Positions 8,474-17,342 are shown, counted from the stretch's first letter. The stretch: 64,000 nucleotides of DNA from Hymenobacter cavernae (GCF_014641455.1 NZ_BMHT01000003.1:62702-126701), one strand, 5' to 3'. Notes: generated from the sequence alone by a model not told the origin. A program made the numbers and translations.

Positions 8474-8986
8474 ATGAACCCGACCCAATTAAGCGAAGAG
8501 CTTCGCTACAACCAAGACCCTAACCTAAAACGTCGCCGCTGGATTATTGGCCTATCCTTGCTCGGAGTAGCGCTCGGCCAGATCGTGACACTGTACCAGA
8601 CCGGCATCATCCACCACCTGCCCGACCCACCCGTTGGGCCCTTCGATTCCGATAAAGTCGACGCCTCCGACTACGGCTACAAGCGCCTCGATACGCCCGA
8701 TGCTGTAGGCATGATTTCCACCTACGGCATCACGACGGCGCTGGCCGCGGCCGGCGGTGCAAACCGTGCTGCTGACAACCCTGCGTTGCCAATCAGCTTA
8801 CTAATCAAGACCCTAGGTGACGTAGCGACTAACCTTACACTAGCGCGTGAAGAGTGGAAGGAAAACAAAGCGCTGTGCTTCTACTGCCAGACGGCTACGG
8901 TTGCCTCCATTGCCTCCGTAGCGCTGGCGGTGCCGGAAGCCGTAACGGCCGTGAAGAATCTGCTGGGCAAAAAGCAAACGGCCTAG
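8474..8986 (+). CDS. Vitamin K epoxide reductase (VKOR)-like membrane protein
   Basis: A 170-residue protein with a basic N-terminus (KRRRW), a first hydrophobic segment (about 23-41), a second at 80-95 and a third at 139-160. The third begins at a CFYC pair (Cys135, Cys138), the CxxC arrangement and position of the redox site in VKOR/DsbB-like proteins. It is shorter than classical VKORs, has fewer membrane spans and shows no second cysteine pair, so it may be a reduced or specialised member. The start at ATGAACCCGACC excludes 62 in-frame upstream residues that overlap the divergent hydroxylase promoter region. A thiol oxidoreductase role is plausible but unproven. Confidence 0.55.
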   Translation: MNPTQLSEELRYNQDPNLKRRRWIIGLSLLGVALGQIVTLYQTGIIHHLPDPPVGPFDSDKVDASDYGYKRLDTPDAVGMISTYGITTALAAAGGANRAADNPALPISLLIKTLGDVATNLTLAREEWKENKALCFYCQTATVASIASVALAVPEAVTAVKNLLGKKQTA

Positions 8987-9001
8987 CTTTCAGAGCGACT
9001 A

Positions 9002-9043
9002 AAAAGAACGTCATTCCGAGCCTGCGAGGAATGACGTTCTTTT
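9002..9043. terminator. Bidirectional terminator between convergent genes
   Basis: A perfect 16-bp stem (AAAAGAACGTCATTCC with its complement) around a 10-base loop, with A-run and T-run at the two ends. It serves the VKOR-like gene and the convergent MFS gene. The stem also contains the GTCATTCC...GGAATGAC core of the dispersed inverted repeats found elsewhere in this window. Confidence 0.85.
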
Positions 9044-9050
9044 GTTATAG

Positions 9051-10304
9051 CTACTCCGCCAAAGCCGCTTCAGCCGGAATGCTGACGGCTGGCTGCTTGT
9101 AGTTTGCCAATGACCGCATCGCCAACCCCACGCTGATCAGAATTAGAACAGCTCCCGTCAAGAAGGCGGCGCCGGGGAAATGCACGGGGGCTTTCGGGCC
9201 CGTGAAGTAGGAGAAGATATTCGTCATCAGTGGCGGGCCAATGATAGAGGTGAGGCTAACCAAACTGGTTAGCGCACCTTGTAGCTCACCTTGCGCATTC
9301 GGCGGCACCTGCCCCGACATAAGGCCCTGCAACGCTGGCCCGGCAATGCCGCCTAAGCAGTACGGAATCAGAAAGACAAACATCATCCAACCTTTCGAAG
9401 CAAAGGCAAAGAGCAGAAAGCCAAGGCCGTACAGCGCAAAACCGATGAGCACGGAGCGCTTGGCACCTAGCTTTGGATTGAGGTAGCGAATCAGAACACC
9501 TTGCACCAAGGCTGTCAGCAGGCCAATAACGCCCAGCGAATACCCCACATACGCCTCGCTCCAGCCAAAGCGGTACATCACGAAATACGACCAGTTGCTC
9601 TGTACTGCGTGGGCCGCAATGTAGAGCAGCACCAGCGAACCTACCATGCCCAGAATAACCGGATAGCGCTGCAGCTGCCGCAACGAGCCAACCGGATTAG
9701 CCCGCTTCCAGTCAAACTTTCGCCGGTTCTCTACGGGCAGCGACTCCGGCAGAATGAAGTAGCCATACAGCCAATTGATTAGGGTAAGCCCGGCTGCTGC
9801 CAAAAATGGCACCCGTGCACCGTATTGCCCCAGCAAGCCGCCAATCACTGGCCCGATGATGAAGCCAAGTCCAAACGCCGCTCCGATCATGCCGAAGTTC
9901 TGCGCCCGCTTCTCCGGTGGGGTAATGTCGGCAATGTAAGCCGAGGCCGTCGTGAAGCTAGCTCCCGTGATGCCCGCGATGATGCGCCCCACGAAAAGCC
10001 ACGCCACGGTAGGCGCAAAGGCAACAAACAGGTAATCAAGGCCAAAGCCAAAAAGGGCGAACAGCAACACCGGTCGCCGCCCGTATTGGTCGCTAAGGTT
10101 GCCCAGCACCGGCGAAAACAGAAACTGCATGCTGGCAAACGCAAAACCCAGCCAGCCGCCATACTTCGCCGCCTCACTCATGCCTTCGCCCGTAAGCTGG
10201 CTGATGAGCTTCGGAACAACGGGGATGATGATGCCAAACCCAATGACATCCAGCAACAACGTGATGAAGATGAAGCCGAGCGCGGCCTGGCGTTTATCAG
10301 ACAT
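9051..10304 (-). CDS. TCR/Tet-type major facilitator superfamily exporter
   Basis: A 417-residue inner-membrane drug:proton antiporter with about 12 membrane helices. The first helix reads [22 protein letters not shown], characteristic of TetA-like transporters. MFS motif [12 protein letters not shown], is at residues 68-78, and the motif C region lies around [16 protein letters not shown]. The length matches the Tet family. It stands alone, ending at a strong bidirectional hairpin. Membership does not prove tetracycline resistance: many chromosomal homologues in Bacteroidota have unknown substrates. Confidence 0.88.
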   Translation of the reverse strand: MSDKRQAALGFIFITLLLDVIGFGIIIPVVPKLISQLTGEGMSEAAKYGGWLGFAFASMQFLFSPVLGNLSDQYGRRPVLLFALFGFGLDYLFVAFAPTVAWLFVGRIIAGITGASFTTASAYIADITPPEKRAQNFGMIGAAFGLGFIIGPVIGGLLGQYGARVPFLAAAGLTLINWLYGYFILPESLPVENRRKFDWKRANPVGSLRQLQRYPVILGMVGSLVLLYIAAHAVQSNWSYFVMYRFGWSEAYVGYSLGVIGLLTALVQGVLIRYLNPKLGAKRSVLIGFALYGLGFLLFAFASKGWMMFVFLIPYCLGGIAGPALQGLMSGQVPPNAQGELQGALTSLVSLTSIIGPPLMTNIFSYFTGPKAPVHFPGAAFLTGAVLILISVGLAMRSLANYKQPAVSIPAEAALAE

Positions 10305-10394
10305 GGTTCTCCGCTTTTAGGGACGTGAACAAAGATGTTGGTAGCGGTAAATGTACAAAATATTCCAATTAAATTAGTATTGTGGCCAAAAATA

Positions 10395-10504
10395 GTAGGA
10401 ATGCGCCATGGCGCGTTCGGCATTGAACATTGTTACTTACTGGCAATGTTCTTACTTTATAATAACGTAAATTTAGGACTTAACGCGTCATGGCGCGTTC
10501 CTAC
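10395..10504. repeat. Dispersed inverted repeat (GCGCCATGGCGCGTTC family), copy 1
   Basis: The left arm GTAGGAATGCGCCATGGCGC pairs with a right arm ending GTCATGGCGCGTTCCTAC. Each arm is itself palindromic (GCGCCATGGCGC). A related copy is at 43804-43904. It lies between the MFS gene and mazEF and probably contains their promoters or was inserted near them. Confidence 0.65.
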
Positions 10505-10525
10505 CATGCAGACAGACTAACGATT

Positions 10526-10783
10526 ATGAAAACCCGTCTTATACGTGTTGGCAATTCGAAGGGGATTATCCTGCACAAGAAATTGCTGGAGCAGTATCAT
10601 TTGACCGGTGAAGTGAACGTAGAACCAACCTCCGAAGGGGTCCTGATTACGCCTGTGGAAAATGCTGCGCGCCAGGGCTGGGATGAGCGTTTTCAACAAG
10701 CGGCTGCCCAGGGTCACACGCCCGATGAGGAACTGCTAGAAGGGTTCTCGGATGAAACACTGGAAGACGAATGGCAATGGTAG
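10526..10783 (+). CDS. mazE: MazE-type antitoxin (AbrB/SpoVT-like)
   Basis: An 85-residue antitoxin. The N-terminal swapped-hairpin DNA-binding fold is visible in KTRLIRVGNSKGIILHKKLL, matching the MazE pattern (R-x-G-N-S-x-G-I-x-L/I-P/H-K). The acidic C-terminal tail (DEELLEGFSDETLEDEW) is the usual toxin-wrapping segment. The start MKTRLI was chosen over an upstream ATG that lies inside a repeat element. It overlaps the mazF start, so the pair is translationally coupled, and it probably autoregulates the operon. Confidence 0.9.
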   Translation: MKTRLIRVGNSKGIILHKKLLEQYHLTGEVNVEPTSEGVLITPVENAARQGWDERFQQAAAQGHTPDEELLEGFSDETLEDEWQW

Positions 10784-11100
10784 TCAGTCGGCTTGAAGTC
10801 TGGCTGGTAAACCTAGACCCCACGCAAGGCAGCGAGATCAGCAAAACGCGCCCATGCCTCATCATCTCCCCCGACGAGATGAATCGCAACCTACGCACCG
10901 TCACGATTGCAGCGCTTACCAGTGCACAGAAGCCCTATCCGTCGCGGGTAAATTGGTCCTTTCAGGGCAAAGCAGGTCAGGTTGCGTTAGATCAAATCCG
11001 TTCGGTAGATAAAACCCGCTTGGTGAAAAAGCTAGGTGTATTGCCGGAGTCTGTTGGGCAACAGATTTGTGAGGTATTGCAGGAGATATTTCAGTATTAA
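10771..11100 (+). CDS. mazF: MazF/PemK-type endoribonuclease toxin
   Basis: A 109-residue sequence-specific mRNA interferase. Landmarks are EVWLVNLDPTQGSEISKTRPCLIIS (G-x-E-x-x-K-x-R-P), then VTIAAL, and QVALDQIRSVDKTRL, which holds the conserved Asp-Gln-x-Arg and the K-x-R-L strand. The length is standard. Translation could begin at either of two ATGs six bases apart, both overlapping the end of mazE. It appears intact and so is probably an active toxin-antitoxin pair. The recognised cleavage site cannot be deduced. Confidence 0.92.
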   Translation: MAMVVSRLEVWLVNLDPTQGSEISKTRPCLIISPDEMNRNLRTVTIAALTSAQKPYPSRVNWSFQGKAGQVALDQIRSVDKTRLVKKLGVLPESVGQQICEVLQEIFQY

Positions 11101-11137
11101 TTCCTGTTCTATATTGCTCCCTAGGTGTCAAAACTTT

Positions 11138-11710
11138 CTAGCTCTCAGAAGCTAAGCAGTTGCGCTTGATGTCAAGGTAGTCTAATTGCTTGTCCTCAAA
11201 TAACTGTTCCAATGCCTCACAGCCGTTCTTAATCTTGTAGTCTCTTTCTCTCTCGGTTATTGGAATAAGCCAGTAGCAGTGAATCTCATGACTCTCAAAG
11301 TTGAATATTTCTAATCGTGGCCCATTTAAATAGGGAAGCGAAATAAAGGCATGATCACACTTTGAATTTTTCAGCCAAGGCCGGCCGATATTTACAGTAT
11401 GATGAAGGTTTAATGGTGCTACATTCCGGTGAAAGGAAGCACAAACTGTCATAAGCTCAACCAATAATTTGTCAGCTTTAGGAGAATAAACAATCAGTTC
11501 AATTAGATTATCGTCAATTCGATCTGCTGACATACCTACTGTACAATAGCAGTAATAATTAGCTAACTTGAATAGTAGAACATAAAACGTTGAATGCAGC
11601 TTCTCTTTAGGTCCTTCATTAAGTATTAACCTTTTTCCAGGCGAACCAAAGTAATTTTCATAATGATGGTGGAGATTTGCTGTGTATTCTCTAGAATCAA
11701 GGACCTGCAT
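11138..11710 (-). CDS. Suppressor-of-fused (SUFU)-domain protein, probable orphan immunity protein
   Basis: A 190-residue protein, visibly more A+T-rich than its neighbours. The pattern GPKEKLHSTFYVLLF, then IELIVYSP, a middle NLHHTVNIGRPW and a late YWLIPITERERDYK...GCEALEQLF fits bacterial SUFU-domain proteins. These commonly act as immunity proteins against polymorphic toxins. No toxin gene is adjacent, so it may protect against toxins delivered by others. Its composition suggests horizontal gain. It lies just downstream of the helicase-nuclease gene on the same strand, 35 bases away, and could be transcribed with it. Confidence 0.65.
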   Translation of the reverse strand: MQVLDSREYTANLHHHYENYFGSPGKRLILNEGPKEKLHSTFYVLLFKLANYYCYCTVGMSADRIDDNLIELIVYSPKADKLLVELMTVCASFHRNVAPLNLHHTVNIGRPWLKNSKCDHAFISLPYLNGPRLEIFNFESHEIHCYWLIPITERERDYKIKNGCEALEQLFEDKQLDYLDIKRNCLASES

Positions 11711-11745
11711 ACTTCTTTTGCTTTATAAATTGCTCAGGACTTCGC

Positions 11746-14700
11746 CTAAAACCTAATCACCTCTTCCGTTCCAAAATAATACAGCACGCACTGCACATCC
11801 GCATAACCTAGCTGCCGGAACAACCCGGCATACTGCTGCAACTGCCGACGATGCTGCGGCTCCGGTGGTGGAATCTTGAAGTCGAGCAGCGTGACGCGGC
11901 CGGGCGCTTCACCTAGGTTCGGCTCAAAAACGATACGGTCGGGTTTGTAGTCCTGGCGGCGGGCGCCACCTACCAGGATTTCGCGCTCGGTTTCGGCCTC
12001 CACGGCCTGGCTGAAGTAGTGTGCTATCTGCGGGTGCTCGACAACCCGGTGCAGCTTCTCGACCAACTCCGCCCGTTCGCGGGTACTCACCAAGCCCTCC
12101 GACACCAGTTGTGCCGCCACCCGATCTACCTCAATGGCCAGGATAGTGCGGCGCAAGGCGTAGTGCAGCTTGCGGTTCCATTCGCCCTGAGCTTGCTGGT
12201 CGTTGAAGTCGAAGAGCGTGTTGGCGTGACGGCGCAGGCGCAGGCGCTCTTCCCAGGGCGTGCTAGCTAGGTTTGTCAGCTGCCAATTGCCGGTGGCTTG
12301 TTGCTGCTTTTTACTCACGGGCACCATATTGTGAGCGTCGGCCAGGATGTAGGCGGTGCGCTCATCGTCCCACTGACCCGTGGCGAGCAGGTAGCGGTGC
12401 AGCAGCTCGGCCACCGTTTTGGCCTGCTCGGTAGCGGCATCATTTTCTTTGGCGGCTTTGGTCGCTTTAGGTCGGCGGCTGATAACGTAAAGACGGTGGC
12501 GCGGGCGCGTGAAGGCCACGTAGAGCATGTTGAGGCCTTCCAGGAAGGTTTTCTCCAGCTCTTCGGTGTATTGATCGGCCAGGGGCGTGCGGGTAAGCGC
12601 CTGCGTCTGGTTGACGACAGCCACAGCGGGCATCTCCGCTACTGGCTTTTCCGTGTCGAGCAAACGGCCCCAGAGCAACGTGCCACGGTAGGGCGTCAAA
12701 GACCAATCGGCGAACGGCACGATGACCACGCCATAAGCCAGGCCTTTGGCTTTGTGCACCGTGGTAATGGTAATAGCGTCGCGGCCGGCGGGGGCGTTAA
12801 TGCTGAGGTTGCTCTTCTTCTGCTGCCAGTAAGCGAGGAAGTTATTGAGGTTGTTGCCGAAGCGTAGGCTGTACTCCAACGTCAGGTCGAGGAAGCGGAA
12901 GAGGTACTCGCTTTCCGCGTTGCGGCCCAGCAGCCCGAAGGTACCGATCAGCCGCTCGGTGAGTTCGTACAAACCTAGGTTGCCGGTTTCCCGCTCCTGC
13001 ACGTCGTAGCCCAGGGCGCGCAGCTCGTCGAAGAAGGGGAGGGCGTGGGCATCATTAGCCAGCTCAGCAATGCGGCGGGCGCGGTCCGGGGCGGGCGCCA
13101 CGCGGCGTACTACCTTATCAACCAGCAACAAAGCCTCAGCACGAGCTAGGGTGTCGGCGGGCTGGTTGAGCACCCGGAACACAGCCACCAGCAGGTTGAC
13201 CACTTCCGCAAACTCCAACGACAGCGAATCGGCCGAAATAATGGCGTAGCCGCGCTCCTTCAGAAACTTTGCGACCCGCCGGCTGCTGTCGCGCCGACGG
13301 CACAGCACGGCAATATCCTGGAGCCTGAAACCGTCGTGCACGGCTTGCTCCACGAGTTGAAGCGTAAGGTAAAGTGTGCTTTCGTCGTAGTCGAAGATGT
13401 ACGTGGGCGGCAGGCCGGGCAGGGGTTCGGTGGTGTAGGCGCCGGTGGTGGGGTCGTAGCGCAGGGCAGGGGCGTCGTCTTCAGTGAAGAGCAGTTCGAC
13501 GTGGCCCGCGGAGGTGCTACCGCCAGACCCAGAAGCTGGGAGAAGGCTAGGTACTTCCTGCTTAAATCCCTCATCAAAAATGCCTTGCACCAGTGGCAGC
13601 TGCGAATGCGACTGACTCACCTGCCCAAAGAAGTCATTATTGAACCCAATGATTTCCGCCGCCGAGCGGTAGTTTACATTCAGGTTGGCCGGCTCCAGTG
13701 CTTGATCTAGGGTATAGTAGCGCCCCTCCAGTAAGTCGCGCAACTCCTCATCCGCCACGCGGCCGTAGAGGTACTGCGTTTCATTCTGGTAGAGGCGCAG
13801 AATCTGCTCCATCTCGCCGCCCCGCCAGCGGTAGATAGCCTGCTTGGCGTCGCCGACAGCTAGGGAAAGGCCGCCATTAGCAACCGCGTTTTCTACTAGC
13901 GGCAGCAGGTTATTCCATTGCAGCACAGAGGTATCCTGAAACTCATCAATCAGCAGGTGGCGGTACCGTTCACCCATGCGCTCGTATAGAAACGGCACCG
14001 GCTCACGCAGTACAATCTGGGCGATGCGGCGGTTGAACTCGGCGATGAGCACCACGCCCCGTTCCCGACTCAGCTGGTCCACCGACTTGCTCAGCTCGCT
14101 CAGCAGCGACACCTGAAAGAGATAAGGCAGCATGCCTATCACCAGCAAGTAGTCAGGTAGCAGGGTAGCGCGCAGATTTTCTAGCTCCGTATAAGCTTCT
14201 GTCAAATCAGGTTTCACGACATCCACGCGCTGCTTGTCGGCGGCCGTTTTTACCTTACCGCTGTACCATTTATCCTGCTCTATAGTGGCACGCACGTAGC
14301 TGTTGGCGTCTTTGTCGGGCAGCAGACGCTCCTCCCACTTCGTGAAGTAGCCCATGATGCCGTTTTTACCCTGATATAGATCAGCTTCCGTTACATTAGC
14401 CACATCTAGCGTCTGCAAGGCTCGCCCGGCTACGGCCTGAAATGTCTGCTCAATCTCCTCTTTGCGCGTCTTGAGCGTTTCGTGCAGCCGACGATAGTCT
14501 TGCAGCGACATCTTCTGGAGTTGGGCCACGGCCTCGTGCACCGGCTCCGAAAGTAGGAAGCGCCCGAACGTCACCAACTCATCAGCCAGGTTATTCCAGC
14601 TGCGACCTTCGTCGGCTTTGCTCAGGGCGTAGTCGGCGAGGGAGCGGGAGAGGAGCTTGCTGTTCGGGTCGCGGTTCACTTTGTCGAGCAGCAGAGCCAC

Positions 14701-15186
14701 GGCACTTTGCAGCACCGTGTCACTGTCCAGTTCTACTTCAAAGGTAGCCGGTAAACCTAGCTCCCGCGTGAAGGCCTGCACAATGCGCTGCACAAACGAA
14801 TCGATGGTACTGACGGCGAAATCGGCGTAGTGGTAGAGCACCAGCCGAAACGTCGCTGCCGCCCGTCGCCGCAGCTCTTGTTGCTTTTCCGCGGGCGTTT
14901 GCGCGTGGCGTGGGAGCAGGCCATCTTCCGCCAATTCCTCAGCAATGTCGCGCAGCAAAGGGTCGTTCTGCGCCTGCCCGGCCTCCGGGTACGCAAATCG
15001 CCGCAACGCCCCAATGATGCGCTCCTTCATCTCCCCGGCCGCATCGTTGGTGAAGGTAATGGCCAAGATGCTCTTGAAATAAGCCGGATCTTCCGAGCCC
15101 AAAGCTAGCTTCAGGTATTCCTTGGTAAGCTGGTAGGTTTTGCCGGAGCCGGCAGAAGAAGAATAAATGCGGAAGGTGGAGGGCAT
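11746..15186 (-). CDS. RecB/AddA-like UvrD-family helicase-nuclease
   Basis: An 1146-residue double-strand-break-processing enzyme. The N-terminus holds Walker A SAGSGKT (residues 11-17), and superfamily 1 motifs follow: TFTNDAAGEMKER, HLLIDEFQDTS (Walker B), AVGDAKQAIYRWRGG, then NYRSAAEI, ITTVHKAKGLAYGVV and LYVAFTRPRHRLYV. The C-terminus carries a RecB-type PD-(D/E)xK nuclease (KPDRIVFEP...VTLLDFK, with a late QLQQYAGLF). It should load recombinase after resecting DNA ends. In related genomes an AddB-like nuclease gene usually sits next to it; none is present here, where a SUFU gene follows instead. Confidence 0.9.
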   Translation of the reverse strand: MPSTFRIYSSSAGSGKTYQLTKEYLKLALGSEDPAYFKSILAITFTNDAAGEMKERIIGALRRFAYPEAGQAQNDPLLRDIAEELAEDGLLPRHAQTPAEKQQELRRRAAATFRLVLYHYADFAVSTIDSFVQRIVQAFTRELGLPATFEVELDSDTVLQSAVALLLDKVNRDPNSKLLSRSLADYALSKADEGRSWNNLADELVTFGRFLLSEPVHEAVAQLQKMSLQDYRRLHETLKTRKEEIEQTFQAVAGRALQTLDVANVTEADLYQGKNGIMGYFTKWEERLLPDKDANSYVRATIEQDKWYSGKVKTAADKQRVDVVKPDLTEAYTELENLRATLLPDYLLVIGMLPYLFQVSLLSELSKSVDQLSRERGVVLIAEFNRRIAQIVLREPVPFLYERMGERYRHLLIDEFQDTSVLQWNNLLPLVENAVANGGLSLAVGDAKQAIYRWRGGEMEQILRLYQNETQYLYGRVADEELRDLLEGRYYTLDQALEPANLNVNYRSAAEIIGFNNDFFGQVSQSHSQLPLVQGIFDEGFKQEVPSLLPASGSGGSTSAGHVELLFTEDDAPALRYDPTTGAYTTEPLPGLPPTYIFDYDESTLYLTLQLVEQAVHDGFRLQDIAVLCRRRDSSRRVAKFLKERGYAIISADSLSLEFAEVVNLLVAVFRVLNQPADTLARAEALLLVDKVVRRVAPAPDRARRIAELANDAHALPFFDELRALGYDVQERETGNLGLYELTERLIGTFGLLGRNAESEYLFRFLDLTLEYSLRFGNNLNNFLAYWQQKKSNLSINAPAGRDAITITTVHKAKGLAYGVVIVPFADWSLTPYRGTLLWGRLLDTEKPVAEMPAVAVVNQTQALTRTPLADQYTEELEKTFLEGLNMLYVAFTRPRHRLYVISRRPKATKAAKENDAATEQAKTVAELLHRYLLATGQWDDERTAYILADAHNMVPVSKKQQQATGNWQLTNLASTPWEERLRLRRHANTLFDFNDQQAQGEWNRKLHYALRRTILAIEVDRVAAQLVSEGLVSTRERAELVEKLHRVVEHPQIAHYFSQAVEAETEREILVGGARRQDYKPDRIVFEPNLGEAPGRVTLLDFKIPPPEPQHRRQLQQYAGLFRQLGYADVQCVLYYFGTEEVIRF

Positions 15187-15224
15187 GGAAGGTGGTTTTG
15201 ATAAAACTAGATTAATCAGTTTAT

Positions 15225-15944
15225 TTGATAATGGACTATACTACTGACTTATCTGCTCTTAAATGGTTACGAGGCTCTGTCTCTGATCGAAGTGATATTG
15301 AATCTTTGAAAGTAAAGCATCTTCTTCCTAATACGTATAGTGCTTACATAGCATTATTGCCTTCTGTGGGAATTATAGATGGGTTTCCTTTCAATGAAGT
15401 TGATCCAAATACTATTTCTATTGAACAGATAAATGCTAACGTTAAAGTTTGGAATGAATATGGGATATACTCATTCAATTCGACTCCTAATTATTCTAAG
15501 ACAAGGTTTAGTAAGTTAGCTAAAATGTTTGAATTGCCTTATGATCTGAGCATGCAAAGAACTTTGCCGTGGCGAAAGAGAGGGTTTGCTATATTAGAAC
15601 AAGATACATTAGATAATTTAAGGGGCATTCTAAAGCAAATATTCCTAACTAATAAGGTTAACCTCTATATCGAAGATTATTGGAGATGGTATGAAGTATA
15701 TAATTTGTTGCCACATTCAAAAGAGGTAATATACAGAGCGAATATTGATGAATTTATTCATTTCTTTAGTACATCGTTTTTTGATGCTAGTTTATACTTG
15801 CTTCCAGATGATAGAAGCTGGTGTCTGATGAATATAGAAAATGGGTTCTGCCCTGTTATTGGTATTGGTTCCTGCGTAAATAATAAATGGATTATTCCAT
15901 CTGATACAGAAATACTTAATCTCAAGTTAGAAGATCCAATATAG
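15225..15944 (+). CDS. Hypothetical protein, A+T-rich, possibly horizontally acquired
   Basis: A 239-residue soluble protein whose codons are far richer in A and T than the genes around it. I do not recognise a family. Visible features are an N-terminal helical region (LSALKWLRGSVSDRSDIESL), a central basic segment (LPWRKRGFAI), a Trp/Tyr-rich stretch (YIEDYWRWYEVYNLLPHS), and a C-terminal section DDRSWCLMNIENGFCPVIG whose style recalls small immunity or barnase-inhibitor-like proteins. It is divergent from the helicase-nuclease gene and 7 bases from the convergent thioesterase. Two in-frame ATGs (15225, 15231) are possible starts. Confidence 0.55.
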   Translation: MIMDYTTDLSALKWLRGSVSDRSDIESLKVKHLLPNTYSAYIALLPSVGIIDGFPFNEVDPNTISIEQINANVKVWNEYGIYSFNSTPNYSKTRFSKLAKMFELPYDLSMQRTLPWRKRGFAILEQDTLDNLRGILKQIFLTNKVNLYIEDYWRWYEVYNLLPHSKEVIYRANIDEFIHFFSTSFFDASLYLLPDDRSWCLMNIENGFCPVIGIGSCVNNKWIIPSDTEILNLKLEDPI

Positions 15945-15951
15945 TACCTGC

Positions 15952-16401
15952 TCACCCCATCGGCCCCCACAACCGCTTCACCACCGCTTCCTCCACCCGC
16001 TTGGGTCGCTGCGACCTAGGGTCGAGCAGCACCCATTGAGTTTCGGCTTCGCACAGCAGCACGCCATCCGACACCCGCTCGATGCGTACGAAGCGTTGGC
16101 ACTGCGCCCCGCGGATTTCGCCAATCCAGGTAGTGCCGCGCAGCTCCTCGCCGGCAAAGCTAGGTCGATGGTAGCGGATGCGGTGTTCCAGCACCACCCA
16201 AATGAAGGCGTCTCGCTCGCCGGGAGGGTAGGCTGAGAGCCAATGCGCGCCGGCCGTATCTTGCACCCAGCGCACGTACTGCACGTTGTTGGCGTGGCCT
16301 AGCTCGTCGATGTCGGCGTCAGTAACAGTGAAGTTTCGGGAGAAGCGAAAGGCCGGAGCAGAATTATTTTCCATCAGAAAGTAAATAGTTGGCGAGGCCA
16401 T
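15952..16401 (-). CDS. Acyl-CoA thioesterase, 4HBT/hot-dog fold
   Basis: A 149-residue hot-dog thioesterase that would hydrolyse acyl-CoA to free acid and CoA. The hallmark VTDADIDELGHANNVQYVRWVQD carries the catalytic Asp and the His-x-Asn of the YbgC/4-hydroxybenzoyl-CoA group, followed by VVLEHRIRYHRPSFAGEEL and a final strand CEAETQWVLLD. A second ATG at codon 10 (MENNSAP, position 16374) may be the true start, because the first nine residues add nothing to the fold. It stands alone, convergent with the A+T-rich hypothetical gene. Confidence 0.85.
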   Translation of the reverse strand: MASPTIYFLMENNSAPAFRFSRNFTVTDADIDELGHANNVQYVRWVQDTAGAHWLSAYPPGERDAFIWVVLEHRIRYHRPSFAGEELRGTTWIGEIRGAQCQRFVRIERVSDGVLLCEAETQWVLLDPRSQRPKRVEEAVVKRLWGPMG

Positions 16402-16618
16402 TTTGTTGCGAATGCAGCCTCTAAAGCCGGTTTATTACATTGATGCGCCGCGCCAAGTGACCAGGCCAGAATGGTGGTTGGCAGGTAAGAAGACAACTCC
16501 TAAAATAATAAGTCGTACAATTGCCTAAGTTTAAGAGAATGTGCTTCATCCCGCTTTAGCATTACCAATACTATTTCGCGTGACCACTTAGCTTAAATGA
16601 CATCCGTAAAACGCTATC

Positions 16619-16810
16619 ATGCAGACAGGAACAGTAAAATTTTTTAACGATACCAAAGGATTTGGTTTCATTAAGAACGATCAAACCGGCGAAGATATCT
16701 TCGTACACGTAAGTGACCTCGTAGACGAAATTCGCGAGAACGACAAGGTTCAATTTGACGTAGCTCAGGGCAAGAAAGGCCTGAATGCCGTTAAGGTGTC
16801 GCTTGTATAG
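16619..16810 (+). CDS. Cold-shock protein, CspA family
   Basis: A 63-residue single-stranded nucleic-acid-binding OB-fold protein acting as an RNA chaperone. Both RNA-binding motifs are intact: RNP1 KGFGFI (13-18) and RNP2 DIFVHV (26-31). The length is at the short end of normal. It is closed by a strong hairpin terminator and followed about 530 bases later by a DEAD-box helicase of the cold-shock CsdA type, a sensible functional pairing. The approximately 217-base A+T-rich upstream gap could hold a structured leader, but no motif was identified. Confidence 0.95.
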   Translation: MQTGTVKFFNDTKGFGFIKNDQTGEDIFVHVSDLVDEIRENDKVQFDVAQGKKGLNAVKVSLV

Positions 16811-16834
16811 TCCAAGCTTCACTTCCTCGAAGTG

Positions 16835-16874
16835 AAACAAAGAAGGCCTGCTAGCTAGCAGGCCTTCTTTGTTT
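16835..16874 (+). terminator. Rho-independent terminator of the cold-shock gene
   Basis: A perfect 18-bp stem (AAACAAAGAAGGCCTGCT and complement) with loop AGCT, ending in a T-rich stretch. Confidence 0.9.
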
Positions 16875-17342
16875 ATATTTATATCTGGCTGGAACGATTT
16901 ACAAGCCTCGCTTGTAAGTAATAAGCTAGCTTAGAACACCAGACCGCTTCACAAAAAGCGTACATCAAGTAAGCCGTCTGGAAGCCTTGCAACGACCTGC
17001 GCGAGCCACTCACGTCTCCGCATGATAGGCTTAAGGTAGCGCCTGCTCTCTGAGTAGGCAGCCGGTCTGCAGAGAGCCAAAACCAGCTTTCTGCTTTCCA
17101 AACCGCATTTCAATATTCTATCCTAATTAGCAAATACAAAATACTCTTTGTACCTTTGCACCCGCATTTGAGAACGGCCATGTTCTGCGCAGCGCTAGGC
17201 TGCCGTCATTTGTAATCGTCATCGATAGGCCTCCTGTTTCCCGTTTGTTGCTTCCGTCACTTATCGTCGTTGTAGAGTGGGAGAAGTACGTCGCTGAATC
17301 TGCTGTTTTCAGAGCTTTTGTTCTCCCATTCCTAACTCCGAC
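16875..17342 (+). other. Intergenic region and long leader of the DEAD-box helicase gene
   Basis: No coding sequence is supported here. The first half holds a TAAGCTAGCTTA palindrome (16922-16933) and a GCTCTCTG/CAGAGAGC hairpin (17045-17077). A promoter at 17151-17158 leaves about 180 bases of untranslated leader before the helicase ATG, long enough for temperature-responsive structure as in other cold-shock genes. Confidence 0.5.
17151..17158 (+). promoter_or_regulatory. Bacteroidota -7 promoter element TACCTTTG
   Basis: TACCTTTG exactly matches the TAnnTTTG consensus of the primary sigma factor in Bacteroidota. The transcription start would fall near 17162. No convincing TTTG was seen at -33. 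Confidence 0.6.

Noticed and set aside
9051..10304. Calling the MFS gene a tetracycline-resistance determinant
   Set aside because: Motif similarity to TetA is clear, but substrate specificity cannot be inferred and chromosomal homologues of unknown substrate are common.
12298..12867. 189-codon open frame on the plus strand inside the helicase-nuclease gene
   Set aside because: It is antisense to a gene with all superfamily 1 helicase motifs; its translation has no recognisable pattern.
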